Shown here in pieces: positions 11,097-18,760 of a stretch of DNA of 22,888 nucleotides (position 1 is its first letter; each line of letters opens with the position of its first letter). Made by a program: the position numbers and the translations under genes. This DNA is from an uncultured Rivibacter sp. (GTDB taxonomy: Bacteria; Pseudomonadota; Gammaproteobacteria; Burkholderiales; Burkholderiaceae), in NCBI GenBank assembly GCA_946480925.1, contig CAMLLU010000081.1, positions 1-22,888 of the forward strand, given 5' to 3'. The notes under the pieces are model-generated. The model saw nothing but the letters and a program-made list of their open reading frames with translations, was not told where the DNA came from and made no database searches.

Positions 11097-11121
11097 TCCA
11101 CCCTCGCAGCGGGCGTAGTCG

Positions 11122-11160
11122 CTCCCCTTCGAGGGGCGGCCCTGGTGGAGCGGCAAAGCC
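11122..11160. repeat. Possible dispersed intergenic repeat with a short hairpin
   Basis: The core cccct-tcg-agggg (11124-11136) is a perfect 5-bp stem with a 3-base loop, followed by a ggcggccctggtggagcggc stretch. Similar CCCCTTCGAGGGG-type elements are common between genes in Burkholderiales, from general recollection. No second copy was seen in this window, so its status as a repeat is unproven here. Confidence 0.35.
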
Positions 11161-11193
11161 GGATGTGGACGTGCGGTGCCCGCGCCGATCGAA

Positions 11194-11232
11194 GCAAAGA
11201 AAAAGGAGGCCAACGGCCTCCTTTTTCTTTGC
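11194..11232. terminator. Strong rho-independent terminator after ettA
   Basis: A perfect 18-bp inverted repeat: gcaaagaaaaaggaggcc (11194-11211), loop aac, ggcctcctttttctttgc (11215-11232). The plus-strand arm ends in a T-rich tract and the other arm starts with the matching A-rich tract, so it can stop transcription in both directions. It lies about 100 bases after the ettA stop. Confidence 0.92.
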
Positions 11233-11427
11233 TGCTCCTGTTCCCAATTGCAACGGTTCGCGGCCTCGCGACATCTGCACGCGAGGCGGGGTGATTACGG
11301 ATGAAACCTTCGCGCGGTTTCGGACACCATTGACGTGTCACAGCGGGGGCGGCGACAGCAGTCCGCTGCTGTCTGGCGCAAAGCCTGCTTCCACGGTTTG
11401 CGCCGTTTCCGAGGGGCCGTTCCGATC

Positions 11428-14262
11428 ATGAATCCGCGTGTTGCGCTTTCGCGCGTTGCTGCGTTCCAGCTTTCTCCCGTCTCCATCGCCTTGAGCGGCA
11501 TGCTGCTGGCCGGCTGCGCCACGCTGCAGTACGAGGCAGCACCGGCTTCGGAGCCACCGGCGCACCTGGCGGGGGCCTCACCCGCGGCCGCCACCGGTAA
11601 CGGCCCGGCCGGCGCGGTTGCTCCGGCGGGGGCGGCCTCTGCGCCCGCGGCAGCCGCCGCCCCGCTGCCGCCTGGTTCGCCGCCGGCCTTTGCTGCGGTG
11701 GTGAAGGATGCGAAGAAGGTCGAAGGCCTGTTCACGCTGTGGCAGAAGGACGAAAAGGTCTGGATCGAGCTGAAGGCAGAAGACTTCGGCAAGCCCTTCC
11801 TGCTGTCGCCCAAGCTGGCCAGCGGCATCGGCGAGAACGGCCTGTACGGCGGCAGCATGTCGCTGCGCTCGGCGGCCACCGAGGAGCAGCTGGTCGAATT
11901 CCGCCGTATCCACAACCAGGTGCAGCTCATCGCGCGCAACGCCACCTTCGTCGCCAAGGCCGGCACGCCGGAAGGGCGGGCGGTGAGCGCGGCGTTCTCG
12001 CCCAGCCTGCTGGGCAGCGCCATGGTGGCCAGCCAGCCGCACCCCACCGCCAAGTCCGTCCTCATCGAGGCCAACGGCCTCTTCGTGAGCGACATGCTGG
12101 GCATCGGCCAGTGGCTGCAGCGCACCTACCGCCAGAACTACAACTTCGACGGCCGGCACTCGGCCATCCTGAAAGTGCGCGGCAAGGCCGACTCGGTGGT
12201 ATTCGAAACGCAGAACCACTATGCCACCTCGTCCATCACGCCGGGGCAGGCCACGGGCGGAACGGGCCCCAGCGTGCCGCGCACGCTGGCCGACGCGCGC
12301 AGCATGTTCTTCCAGCTGCACTACTCGCTCGTCAAGCTGCCCGAGGCGCCGATGACGCCGCGAGCGGCCGACCCGCGCGTGGGCTACTTCACCACCAACG
12401 CGCAGGACTTCAGCGACGACCTCGCCCGCACGCCCACACAGCGTTTCGTGAACCGCTGGCGCCTCGAGAAGAAGGACCCGCAGGCCGCGCTCTCCGAGCC
12501 CGTGAAGCCCATCACCTTCTGGCTCGACCGCACCATCCCCGAGAAGTACCGCGAGGCCATGACGGCCGGCGTGCTGGAGTGGAACAAGGCCTTCGAGAAG
12601 ATCGGCTTCAAGAACGCGGTGGTCGTGAAGGTGCAGCCCGAAGACGCCGACTTCGACACGCTCGATGCCGACGTGGCCTCGATCCGCTGGATGACCAACG
12701 CGAACCCTCAGTTCGGCGCCATCGGCCCCAGCCACGTGGACCCGCGCAGCGGCGAGATCCTCGACGCCGACATCGGCTTCGAGAGCCTGTCGTCGCGCAA
12801 CGTGCGCGCCGTGCGCTCGCAGATCCTGGGCCGTGTGTCGGTCGACTGGCCGGCGCTGATGCAGCTGCCGCTGGCGCAGGCCAGCGAAGGCGCACCGGCG
12901 CACCAACACCAGCACCAGCACCCGCATGACGCGCGCAGCTGCACGTATGCAACCCATGCGGCCGAACAGCTGGGCTACCTGCTCGACGTGCTCGAGGCGC
13001 GCGGCGAGCTGGCCCCCGACAGCCACGAGGCGCAGCAGTTCGTGCTCGACTACCTGAAGGACACGACGATGCACGAGGTGGGCCACACGCTGGGCCTGCG
13101 CCACAACTTCCGTGCCTCGCGCGTCTACACCGAGCAGCAGCTGGCGAACGAAGCCTTCACCCGCGAGCACGGCATCACCGGCTCGGTGATGGAGTACGCC
13201 CCCTTCAACCTGCCGCGCCCCGGCGAAAAGGCGGGCACCGCCTCGCAGCTCACGTTGGGCCCCTACGACTACTGGGCCATCGAATACGCCTACAAGCCCA
13301 TCGAGCCGGCCACGGAAGCCGCCGAGCTCAAGCGCATTGCGGCACGCAGCGCCGAGCCCTTGCTGGCCTACGGCACCGACGAAGACAGCTTCCTCGGCGT
13401 CGACCCCGAGGCGATCCAGTTCGACCTCGGCTCCGACGTGCTGGGCTTCGCGAAGAAGCGCTTCGACATCGCCCGCGACCTGCTGGTGCGGCAGGAAAAG
13501 CGCCAGCTCAAGCCCAACGAGGACTACTCGGTGCTGCGCCGCTCGGTGAGCTACGCGCTGCGCGACGTGGCCCGTGCGGCCGGTGTGCTGACGCGCCAGA
13601 TCGGCGGCGTGCGCACGCTGCGCGACTTCCCAGGCAGCGGCCGCGACCCGCTGGCGCCGGTGCCGGCGGCCACGCAGCGCGAGGCGCTCGACGTGCTGGC
13701 GCGCGGCCTGCTGGCTGCCGACAGCCTGAAGGTCTCGCCCACGCTGCAACGGCGCCTGGCGCCCGACTACCTGGAACGCACCGACGCGGTGTTCGCTGGC
13801 GAAACGGCGGTGGCCACCGACTTCGCGCCGACGCAGCTGGTCATCGACATGCAGCGTGCGCTGCTCAACCAGCTGATGAGCGACGGCCTCGCGGTGCGCC
13901 TGCTCGACAGCGAGGCCAAGGTCGCGCGTCGCGGCGACGCCTTCCAGCTTTCGGAGCTGTATGGCCGCCTGAGCAAGGACGTGTGGAGCGAGCTCGGCAC
14001 CAGCGGCGACATCCCCGCACTGCGCCGCGAGCTGCAGCGCGAGCACCTGAACCGCCTCACCGGCCTGCTGCTGCGCCCCGGTGCGCTGACGCGGGCCGAC
14101 GCCCGCAGCCTGCTGCGGTACGAAGCCCGAAACCTGCTCGCGCGCATCAACGCCGCGTCGCAACGGCCGGGGCTCAGCGTCGAGGCCCGCGCGCACCTGC
14201 AAGACAGCGCCGATTCGCTCGCCGAGGCCTTGAGCGCGAAGCTGCAGCGCACGGGCGCGTAG
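11428..14262 (+). CDS. Lipoprotein zinc-dependent metalloprotease (DUF4953/DUF5117 type)
   Basis: A 944-residue predicted exported lipoprotein. The N-terminal signal ends in the lipobox LLAGC with Cys30; Ala at +2 predicts the outer membrane. A disordered Ala/Pro/Gly segment (about 38-85) follows, then a DUF5117-like region with KPFLLSPKLASGIGE and the DUF4953-type catalytic part. The zinc motif HEVGHTLGLRH has ligands His549, His553 and His559 and general base Glu550. SVMEYAP downstream is a plausible Met-turn, which would make the fold metzincin-like. A His-rich patch, HQHQHQHPH at 492-500, precedes the active site. The C-terminal 300 residues are helical and charged, with no recognised domain. 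Substrate is unknown. The ATG at 11428 was chosen because it gives a proper lipoprotein signal and has GAGGGG 11 bases upstream. No operon partner is evident, and the following gene starts over 300 bases away. Confidence 0.9.
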   Translation: MNPRVALSRVAAFQLSPVSIALSGMLLAGCATLQYEAAPASEPPAHLAGASPAAATGNGPAGAVAPAGAASAPAAAAAPLPPGSPPAFAAVVKDAKKVEGLFTLWQKDEKVWIELKAEDFGKPFLLSPKLASGIGENGLYGGSMSLRSAATEEQLVEFRRIHNQVQLIARNATFVAKAGTPEGRAVSAAFSPSLLGSAMVASQPHPTAKSVLIEANGLFVSDMLGIGQWLQRTYRQNYNFDGRHSAILKVRGKADSVVFETQNHYATSSITPGQATGGTGPSVPRTLADARSMFFQLHYSLVKLPEAPMTPRAADPRVGYFTTNAQDFSDDLARTPTQRFVNRWRLEKKDPQAALSEPVKPITFWLDRTIPEKYREAMTAGVLEWNKAFEKIGFKNAVVVKVQPEDADFDTLDADVASIRWMTNANPQFGAIGPSHVDPRSGEILDADIGFESLSSRNVRAVRSQILGRVSVDWPALMQLPLAQASEGAPAHQHQHQHPHDARSCTYATHAAEQLGYLLDVLEARGELAPDSHEAQQFVLDYLKDTTMHEVGHTLGLRHNFRASRVYTEQQLANEAFTREHGITGSVMEYAPFNLPRPGEKAGTASQLTLGPYDYWAIEYAYKPIEPATEAAELKRIAARSAEPLLAYGTDEDSFLGVDPEAIQFDLGSDVLGFAKKRFDIARDLLVRQEKRQLKPNEDYSVLRRSVSYALRDVARAAGVLTRQIGGVRTLRDFPGSGRDPLAPVPAATQREALDVLARGLLAADSLKVSPTLQRRLAPDYLERTDAVFAGETAVATDFAPTQLVIDMQRALLNQLMSDGLAVRLLDSEAKVARRGDAFQLSELYGRLSKDVWSELGTSGDIPALRRELQREHLNRLTGLLLRPGALTRADARSLLRYEARNLLARINAASQRPGLSVEARAHLQDSADSLAEALSAKLQRTGA

Positions 14263-14576
14263 CGCTTCTCGTGCACCCGAGGGCCCCCGTCTGGTGGTGC
14301 CCTCGGTGTGAGCCCTGAGTTCGGGCTTGTCGACCCCGCTGCAAGGCCTCCCCAACATCGCAGTGCCGATGAGTGGGCAGCTCGGGCACACCCCTAATCT
14401 GACTCGGCTTTCTCCCAAATTCAGTGGATGGTGGCTGCACGGCCTGCACCCTAGAGTGGCTCCGTGATCGACGCATCGCGCCTGCACGGATGCAGAGGCC
14501 GCCATCGGCCATGCAGCCTGCGAAGGTCAGTTCGTTGACACCAGTTCATTGAAATCGAGCCATGCAGGGAGAAAGC
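14263..14576. other. Intergenic region before the DoxX-like gene
   Basis: These 314 bases are less GC-rich than their surroundings and hold no convincing gene. Two weak hairpins follow the metalloprotease stop: ccgagggc (14277-14284) with gccctcgg (14299-14306), and agccc (14311-14315) with gggct (14323-14327), the latter followed by only a short T-rich stretch. They may end the metalloprotease mRNA. TTGACA occurs at 14535-14540, but no -10 fits before the start codon. Confidence 0.45.
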
Positions 14577-15686
14577 ATGTTGTCGGCCTCATTGCATTCC
14601 ACGTCGGCCTGTTCGAGGCCTCGATCTGTTCGACCGCTTGCTGCATGCGCCATTGCGTGGGCTCAATTGAGCTGGGCATTGCCCTGCGAGGCCCATGCGA
14701 AATGGTTCGTCGAAAGCGAGGCGGCGCACGGCGTCGTTGCGCCTTACTCCTTGTCGGAAGACTCGGTACAGGTCTGGGTCGCCATCCTCGCCGTCATGCT
14801 CGTGGCCGCCGCGGTGATCGAGCGTCAGCGAGTGGTGGAGCTTCCGGCCTGGCTTTGCTTTCGCACGGCACCTTTCCCTGCGGCCCTGCGTCGCCTGGCC
14901 CAGATGGCGCTTGGCGTCTCGCTGTTCGTGCTCGCAGTGCGCGGCTGCCTCATTGCACCGAGCCAGGGTGACGGGCATGCCGACGTGTACTGGCTGCTGC
15001 TGTTCGCGCAAGCCGGTACGGGCTGCATGCTGATTGCCGACGAGGTGCCTGGCGTCGCTGCCGCAACCATCGCCGTGCTGGCTGTCGCGGCAGGGGCCTC
15101 CAATGGGCTGGCTTCGCTGTTCGAGGCATCGCACGTGCTGGCATTGGGTGCGTACTTCGTGCTGGCCCTCGATCAGCGCTATGCAGACCGGGCGCTCTGG
15201 TTGTTGCGTATAGGGCTGGGCATGAGCTTCTGCGCGGCGGCGTTCACCGAAAAGCTGCTGGCCCCGTCGATCACCGCCCGATTTCTCGCTCACGTCGACA
15301 TGAACTTCATGAAGCATCTTGGCTTCGACTACAGCGACCGGTTGTTCATCCTCTCGGCCGGGATGAGCGAGCTGCTTCTGGGCCTGCTCCTGGTGGCCGG
15401 GCTCGTCTCGCGAGCGGCCGCCTGTGCACTGGTGATCTTTCTGCTGGCCAGCAATGGGTACCTTCTGGCCATCGGTGCGCACGACGATGCGTTGACGGAA
15501 CTGGTGGGGCACGCGCCCATCCTGGCTGCGCTGTTCGTCATTGCGCTCCACGGCAGCGGCGCATGGCGGGCGCGGAAGGACCGCGAGGAAGCGCTGCCTG
15601 CCCACCCGGTGCACGCAAAGACGCTCCCGCTGGGCGTCGTCGAGCCGGCGAACGGCCGGCCCTTGCCACGACGCACCGCTTCGTGA
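14577..15686 (+). CDS. DoxX-like polytopic membrane protein
   Basis: A 369-residue inner-membrane protein. The N-terminal hydrophobic stretch (about residues 18-40, ending CEAHAKWF) may be a signal or first helix. Further hydrophobic segments follow at about 55-75, 100-120, 130-165, 170-195, 205-230, 250-275, 280-305 and 310-330, so about eight helices are likely. The features LLRIGLGMSFCAAAFTEKLLAP and SAGMSELLLGLLLVAGLVSR resemble DoxX/DoxD-type proteins, in which helices carry conserved Glu and Gly. Function in this subgroup is not known. The ATG at 14562 is also in frame, but 14577 is preferred because AGGGAGA lies 6 bases before it. The stop is 78 bases before the peptidase-hydrolase gene on the same strand, so the two could be co-transcribed. 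The C-terminal 40 residues are hydrophilic and probably cytoplasmic. Confidence 0.75.
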   Translation: MLSASLHSTSACSRPRSVRPLAACAIAWAQLSWALPCEAHAKWFVESEAAHGVVAPYSLSEDSVQVWVAILAVMLVAAAVIERQRVVELPAWLCFRTAPFPAALRRLAQMALGVSLFVLAVRGCLIAPSQGDGHADVYWLLLFAQAGTGCMLIADEVPGVAAATIAVLAVAAGASNGLASLFEASHVLALGAYFVLALDQRYADRALWLLRIGLGMSFCAAAFTEKLLAPSITARFLAHVDMNFMKHLGFDYSDRLFILSAGMSELLLGLLLVAGLVSRAAACALVIFLLASNGYLLAIGAHDDALTELVGHAPILAALFVIALHGSGAWRARKDREEALPAHPVHAKTLPLGVVEPANGRPLPRRTAS

Positions 15687-15764
15687 GACGCCAGGGCTTC
15701 CGAGGGGGTTGACCGGGTCTTGTGCCTGTCGAACGATGTGTGACCTTGGAGCGAGGAGGACAGC

Positions 15765-17954
15765 ATGGCAACGAACAGCAGTGCCCGCACCGCCAGGAAG
15801 GCGGCCAAGTCTCCGCAGAAATCGGCCAAGGGCGGCGGCGCGGTGTCCGGCCCGCGGGCGGCGCAGCCCGAGGTGCCTGCTCCGCCGGTGAGCGTGGAAG
15901 TCCCGCTCGAACCCGAAAAGACCGGCAAGGCCAAGGCCGCTCGGGAAGAGGCTGCCGACCAGCGCACCCGCGAGAAGAGTCCCTTCCTGCGCGTCGCGCG
16001 GCCGGACTCCATCGACTTTCGCGACCGGCCGTTCCGCCCCAACGTCTCCGTCACGCCGCAGCTGCAGCTGTTCCCGAAGCACGCGTTCGAGGTGATGAAC
16101 CAGCAGGGCACCAAGGCCTGCACCGGCTTCGCGCTGGCGCTGGTGGTGCAGCACCTGCTGCAGGCCTCGGGCCGCGAGCGCAAGCCGGTGATGTCGCCCT
16201 ACATGCTGTACTCGATGGCGCGGCGCTACGACGAATTCCCGGGCTCGGTGGCCGACGAAGGCTCGAGCCTGCGCGGCGCGCTCAAGGGCTGGTTCAAGCA
16301 CGGCGCGTGTGCGCTGAAGCTCTTTCCTGGGCTCGAGATGCCGCCGGCCGCCAGGAAGGCCGAAGACGACTGGTGGTTCGACGCGGTGACGCGGCCACTG
16401 GGCGCCTACTACCGCATCGAGGTCAAGAACATCATCGACATGCACGCCGCGCTCAACGAAGTGGGCATCCTCTTCGCGAGCAGCGGTTGCCATTCGGGCT
16501 GGGACGTGGGCGTCAATGCAGACCCGCGCAAGAAGCGGCCCGCCTCGTTCGCCGACAGGATCTGGACCATCCCGCTGCAGGGCGGCCATGCCGAGCACCC
16601 GGGCCATGCGTTCGCCATCGTGGGCTACAACGAACGCGGCTTCCTCATCCAGAACAGCTGGGGCACCGGCTGGGGCTCGTACGGCTATGCCCTCCTCACC
16701 TACGACGACTGGCTGCGCAACGCGATGGACTGCTGGGTCGCGCAGCTGGGCGTGGTGACGCGCGAGCACAGCGAGATCGCGCACAGCATCTCGCTGCGCG
16801 AACACGACGGCCGTGTGGCGCTCGCGGCCAGCGAGGTGTTGCGCAACCGGGAGCTGTCGCCCTTCGTCATCGACATGGGCAACAACGGTGCGTTGAGTTC
16901 TTCAGGCACCTTCCGCACCACGCCCGACGACGTGCGCGCCGTCGTCGACGTGCACCTGGCCGAAGCGCGCAAACGCTGGGGCCTGCAGAACGACGTGGTG
17001 GACGTGTGCGTCTACGCGCACGGTGGGCTGGTGGGAGAAGAGAGCGCCGCGCGCATTGCGGCCGAATGGATCCCGATGCTCTACGACGCGCAGATCTTTC
17101 CGATCTTCCTGATGTGGGAGACAGACTTCTTCTCCACCGTGATGAACCGGCTCGAAGACGCCGTGCGCGGCGTGCCGCGCACGGTGGGCGTCGGCGAGCA
17201 GCTGGAGCGCTGGTGGAACCGGCGGCTCGAGCGCACGCTGGCGCGCCCGGGCTCGCAGGTGTGGGGCGAGATGAAACAGAACGCGCAGGCCATCAGTGCC
17301 TACCGCGAAGGCGTGGCCGACGACGCGCAGGCCGGCGCCGTGCTGCTGTACCGCCACTTCAAGCACAACATCGCCAACAAGAAGGTGCGCATGCACCTGG
17401 TGGGGCACTCGGCCGGCAGCATCGTGGCCAGCTACATGATCGACGCGCTGCACCGCGATCCCGACGGCAGGAGCGTGATGAAGTGGGAGTCGGTGAGCCT
17501 CATGGCGCCGGCCGTGCGCGTGGAAACCTTCGACGAGTTCGTGCGCCCGCACCTCGACCGGGGCGACATCCAGCGCTTCCAGCAGTTCCACCTGACCGAC
17601 CGTGCCGAGGAAGACGACCCCACCTGCGGGCCTTACCGCCGCTCGCTGCTGTACCTCGTGTCGGAGTCTTTCGAAAGCGGGGAGCTGCGGCCGGTGCTGG
17701 GCCAGGACGACTACTTCGGCCTGCGCTCGGGCACCACGCGGCCCATCCAGGGCATGGAGAAGTTCTTCAACGCCTACTGGCGCGGCCTGAGCCCGGCCAC
17801 GCAGCAGCGCATCACGGTGTGGCCGTCGCCGGGCGGCACGCTGCCTGGCGAAGCCGGGCCGCCGGTGGGCAGCAGCACGCATGGCGGCTTCGACAACGAT
17901 CCGGGCACGCAGCGGCGCGTCATCGAGTTCATCCACCGCAGCCGCGCCGTCTGA
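15765..17954 (+). CDS. Papain-like (C1) cysteine peptidase fused to an alpha/beta hydrolase
   Basis: A 729-residue protein with two enzyme modules and no visible signal peptide or membrane segment. Residues 1-75 are a disordered Ala/Lys/Pro-rich tail. The C1 peptidase module spans about 80-340: QQGTKACTGFA with nucleophile Cys119 and oxyanion Gln113/114, HAFAIVGYN with His281, and IQNSWGTGWG with Asn297, so the catalytic set is complete. The second module spans about 385-729: YAHGGL (about 417-422) as a likely oxyanion loop, a WET strand near 455, the nucleophile elbow GHSAG with Ser549, and THGGF with His706 as the likely catalytic His; the acid residue cannot be fixed. The first module is a probable peptidase or transglutaminase-like enzyme, the second a lipase/esterase-like enzyme; substrates are unknown. 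The ATG is supported by a GAGGAGG site about 6 bases upstream. The gene follows the DoxX-like gene and ends 4 bases from the convergent yitT-like gene. Confidence 0.88.
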   Translation: MATNSSARTARKAAKSPQKSAKGGGAVSGPRAAQPEVPAPPVSVEVPLEPEKTGKAKAAREEAADQRTREKSPFLRVARPDSIDFRDRPFRPNVSVTPQLQLFPKHAFEVMNQQGTKACTGFALALVVQHLLQASGRERKPVMSPYMLYSMARRYDEFPGSVADEGSSLRGALKGWFKHGACALKLFPGLEMPPAARKAEDDWWFDAVTRPLGAYYRIEVKNIIDMHAALNEVGILFASSGCHSGWDVGVNADPRKKRPASFADRIWTIPLQGGHAEHPGHAFAIVGYNERGFLIQNSWGTGWGSYGYALLTYDDWLRNAMDCWVAQLGVVTREHSEIAHSISLREHDGRVALAASEVLRNRELSPFVIDMGNNGALSSSGTFRTTPDDVRAVVDVHLAEARKRWGLQNDVVDVCVYAHGGLVGEESAARIAAEWIPMLYDAQIFPIFLMWETDFFSTVMNRLEDAVRGVPRTVGVGEQLERWWNRRLERTLARPGSQVWGEMKQNAQAISAYREGVADDAQAGAVLLYRHFKHNIANKKVRMHLVGHSAGSIVASYMIDALHRDPDGRSVMKWESVSLMAPAVRVETFDEFVRPHLDRGDIQRFQQFHLTDRAEEDDPTCGPYRRSLLYLVSESFESGELRPVLGQDDYFGLRSGTTRPIQGMEKFFNAYWRGLSPATQQRITVWPSPGGTLPGEAGPPVGSSTHGGFDNDPGTQRRVIEFIHRSRAV

Positions 17955-17958
17955 AGGT

Positions 17959-18594
17959 TCACAGCACCGCGTAGCGCCCGGGCCGGTGGTTGATGGCGAT
18001 GAACAGGTTCATCACCACGGCGGCCAGCACCGAATAGGCCACGCGCGTGGGTTCCACCACCCACAGCGCCATCAGCACGATGAAGCAGTCGATGCCCATC
18101 TGCACCTTGCCGGCCCGCCAGCCGCGTGCCTGCTGCAGATACAGCGACACGATGGTGGCGCCGCCCAGGCTGGCGCGGTGGCGCGCGAGGAACAGGCAGC
18201 CCGAACCCAGCAGCAGCCCGCCCAGCACCGCCGCATAGGCAGGGTGGATGCGGTCGATGGCGAACAGGCGCGGCGAGAACTCGGTGAACACCGACAGCAG
18301 CGTCACCGAGATGAAGGTCTTGAGCGTGAACTCCCTGCCCATGCGCCGCCACGCGAACCAGTAGAAGGGCAGGTTGATCGCGAAGAACAGCTGGCCCAGG
18401 CCGATGCCCGTGGCGTAGTGCAGCACGAAGGCGGCGCCGGCCGTGCCGCCGGTGAGCAGGCCCACCTGCGCGAAAAGGATCAATGCGAGCGAGACGAACA
18501 GCACGCCGGTGAACAGCGCCTGGGCGTCTTCGAACGCGGTATGCGTTCGCACGGAAGGGTCGATGACGATGACGGGTTTGGGAGAGGAGTCCAT
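17959..18594 (-). CDS. YitT family membrane protein
   Basis: A 211-residue inner-membrane protein with about five to six hydrophobic helices. It has the YitT-family opening (VSLALILFAQVGLLTGGTAG), with the Gly-rich GGTAG segment after the first helix, then FFAINLPFYWFAWRRMG and a repeat-like second half ending GKVQMGIDCFIVLMALW. Function in proteobacteria is not established. The frame is open upstream to 19038, but that stretch is antisense to the kinase gene; the ATG at 18594 starts about 35 residues before the first helix and fits the family. No clear ribosome site is visible before it, so the start is moderately certain. It is convergent with the peptidase-hydrolase gene and divergent from the LytS-type kinase gene. 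Confidence 0.85.
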   Translation of the reverse strand: MDSSPKPVIVIDPSVRTHTAFEDAQALFTGVLFVSLALILFAQVGLLTGGTAGAAFVLHYATGIGLGQLFFAINLPFYWFAWRRMGREFTLKTFISVTLLSVFTEFSPRLFAIDRIHPAYAAVLGGLLLGSGCLFLARHRASLGGATIVSLYLQQARGWRAGKVQMGIDCFIVLMALWVVEPTRVAYSVLAAVVMNLFIAINHRPGRYAVL

Positions 18595-18635
18595 GCTTGG
18601 CGCCGCGCAGGAAGCATGCCAGTGTGGCCGTTGTG

Positions 18636-18680
18636 GGGCGCGATTTTCCGCGCCCGCAGGCCAGGCGCCGCTGCCTGGCC
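18636..18680. repeat. Two adjacent perfect hairpins between divergent genes
   Basis: Hairpin 1: gggcgcg (18636-18642), loop attttc, cgcgccc (18649-18655). Hairpin 2: ggccaggc (18659-18666), loop gccgct, gcctggcc (18673-18680). Both stems are perfect and only 3 bases apart, in the 166-base region between the yitT-like and kinase genes. They may be operator-like dyads or mRNA structures; no T-run follows. Confidence 0.55.
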
Positions 18681-18760
18681 CCCGACTCCCGTCGCTCGTC
18701 GCACCGGCGCCCTCGCAAGGCTTGGAGCGGGCCGCGCGCGCCGCTATCGTGCGGGGCGTG

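Larger units (their letters stand above)
11097..11427. other. Intergenic region between ettA and the metalloprotease gene
   Basis: This 331-base stretch holds the possible repeat at 11122-11160, the terminator at 11194-11232 and a small hairpin at 11354-11373 (gacagcag, loop tccg, ctgctgtc; perfect 8-bp stem). The hairpin lies in the likely leader of the metalloprotease gene. A TTGACG at 11330-11335 has no matching -10 at 16-18 bases. The reading frame of the next gene is open back to a GTG at 11335, but the signal peptide argues for the ATG at 11428. No other gene is seen. Confidence 0.6.

Noticed and set aside
11335..11427. Upstream GTG start for the metalloprotease
   Set aside because: It adds 31 basic residues before the lipoprotein signal peptide, which would be unusual; the ATG at 11428 gives a normal signal.
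14415..14450. Sigma-54-like TGGC...TGCA pattern upstream of the DoxX-like gene
   Set aside because: The spacing between the GG and GC dinucleotides is 11 instead of 10, and the flanks do not match.
11578..14505. A 975-codon open frame on the minus strand opposite the metalloprotease gene
   Set aside because: No recognisable domains and antisense-type composition; the plus-strand gene has a lipobox and an intact zinc motif.
14535..14563. TTGACA as a -35 box for the DoxX-like gene
   Set aside because: The position of the -10 box would overlap the start codon region and does not resemble TATAAT.
17940..17970. Terminator between the convergent peptidase-hydrolase and yitT-like genes
   Set aside because: Only 4 bases separate the stops and no stem-loop is visible there.
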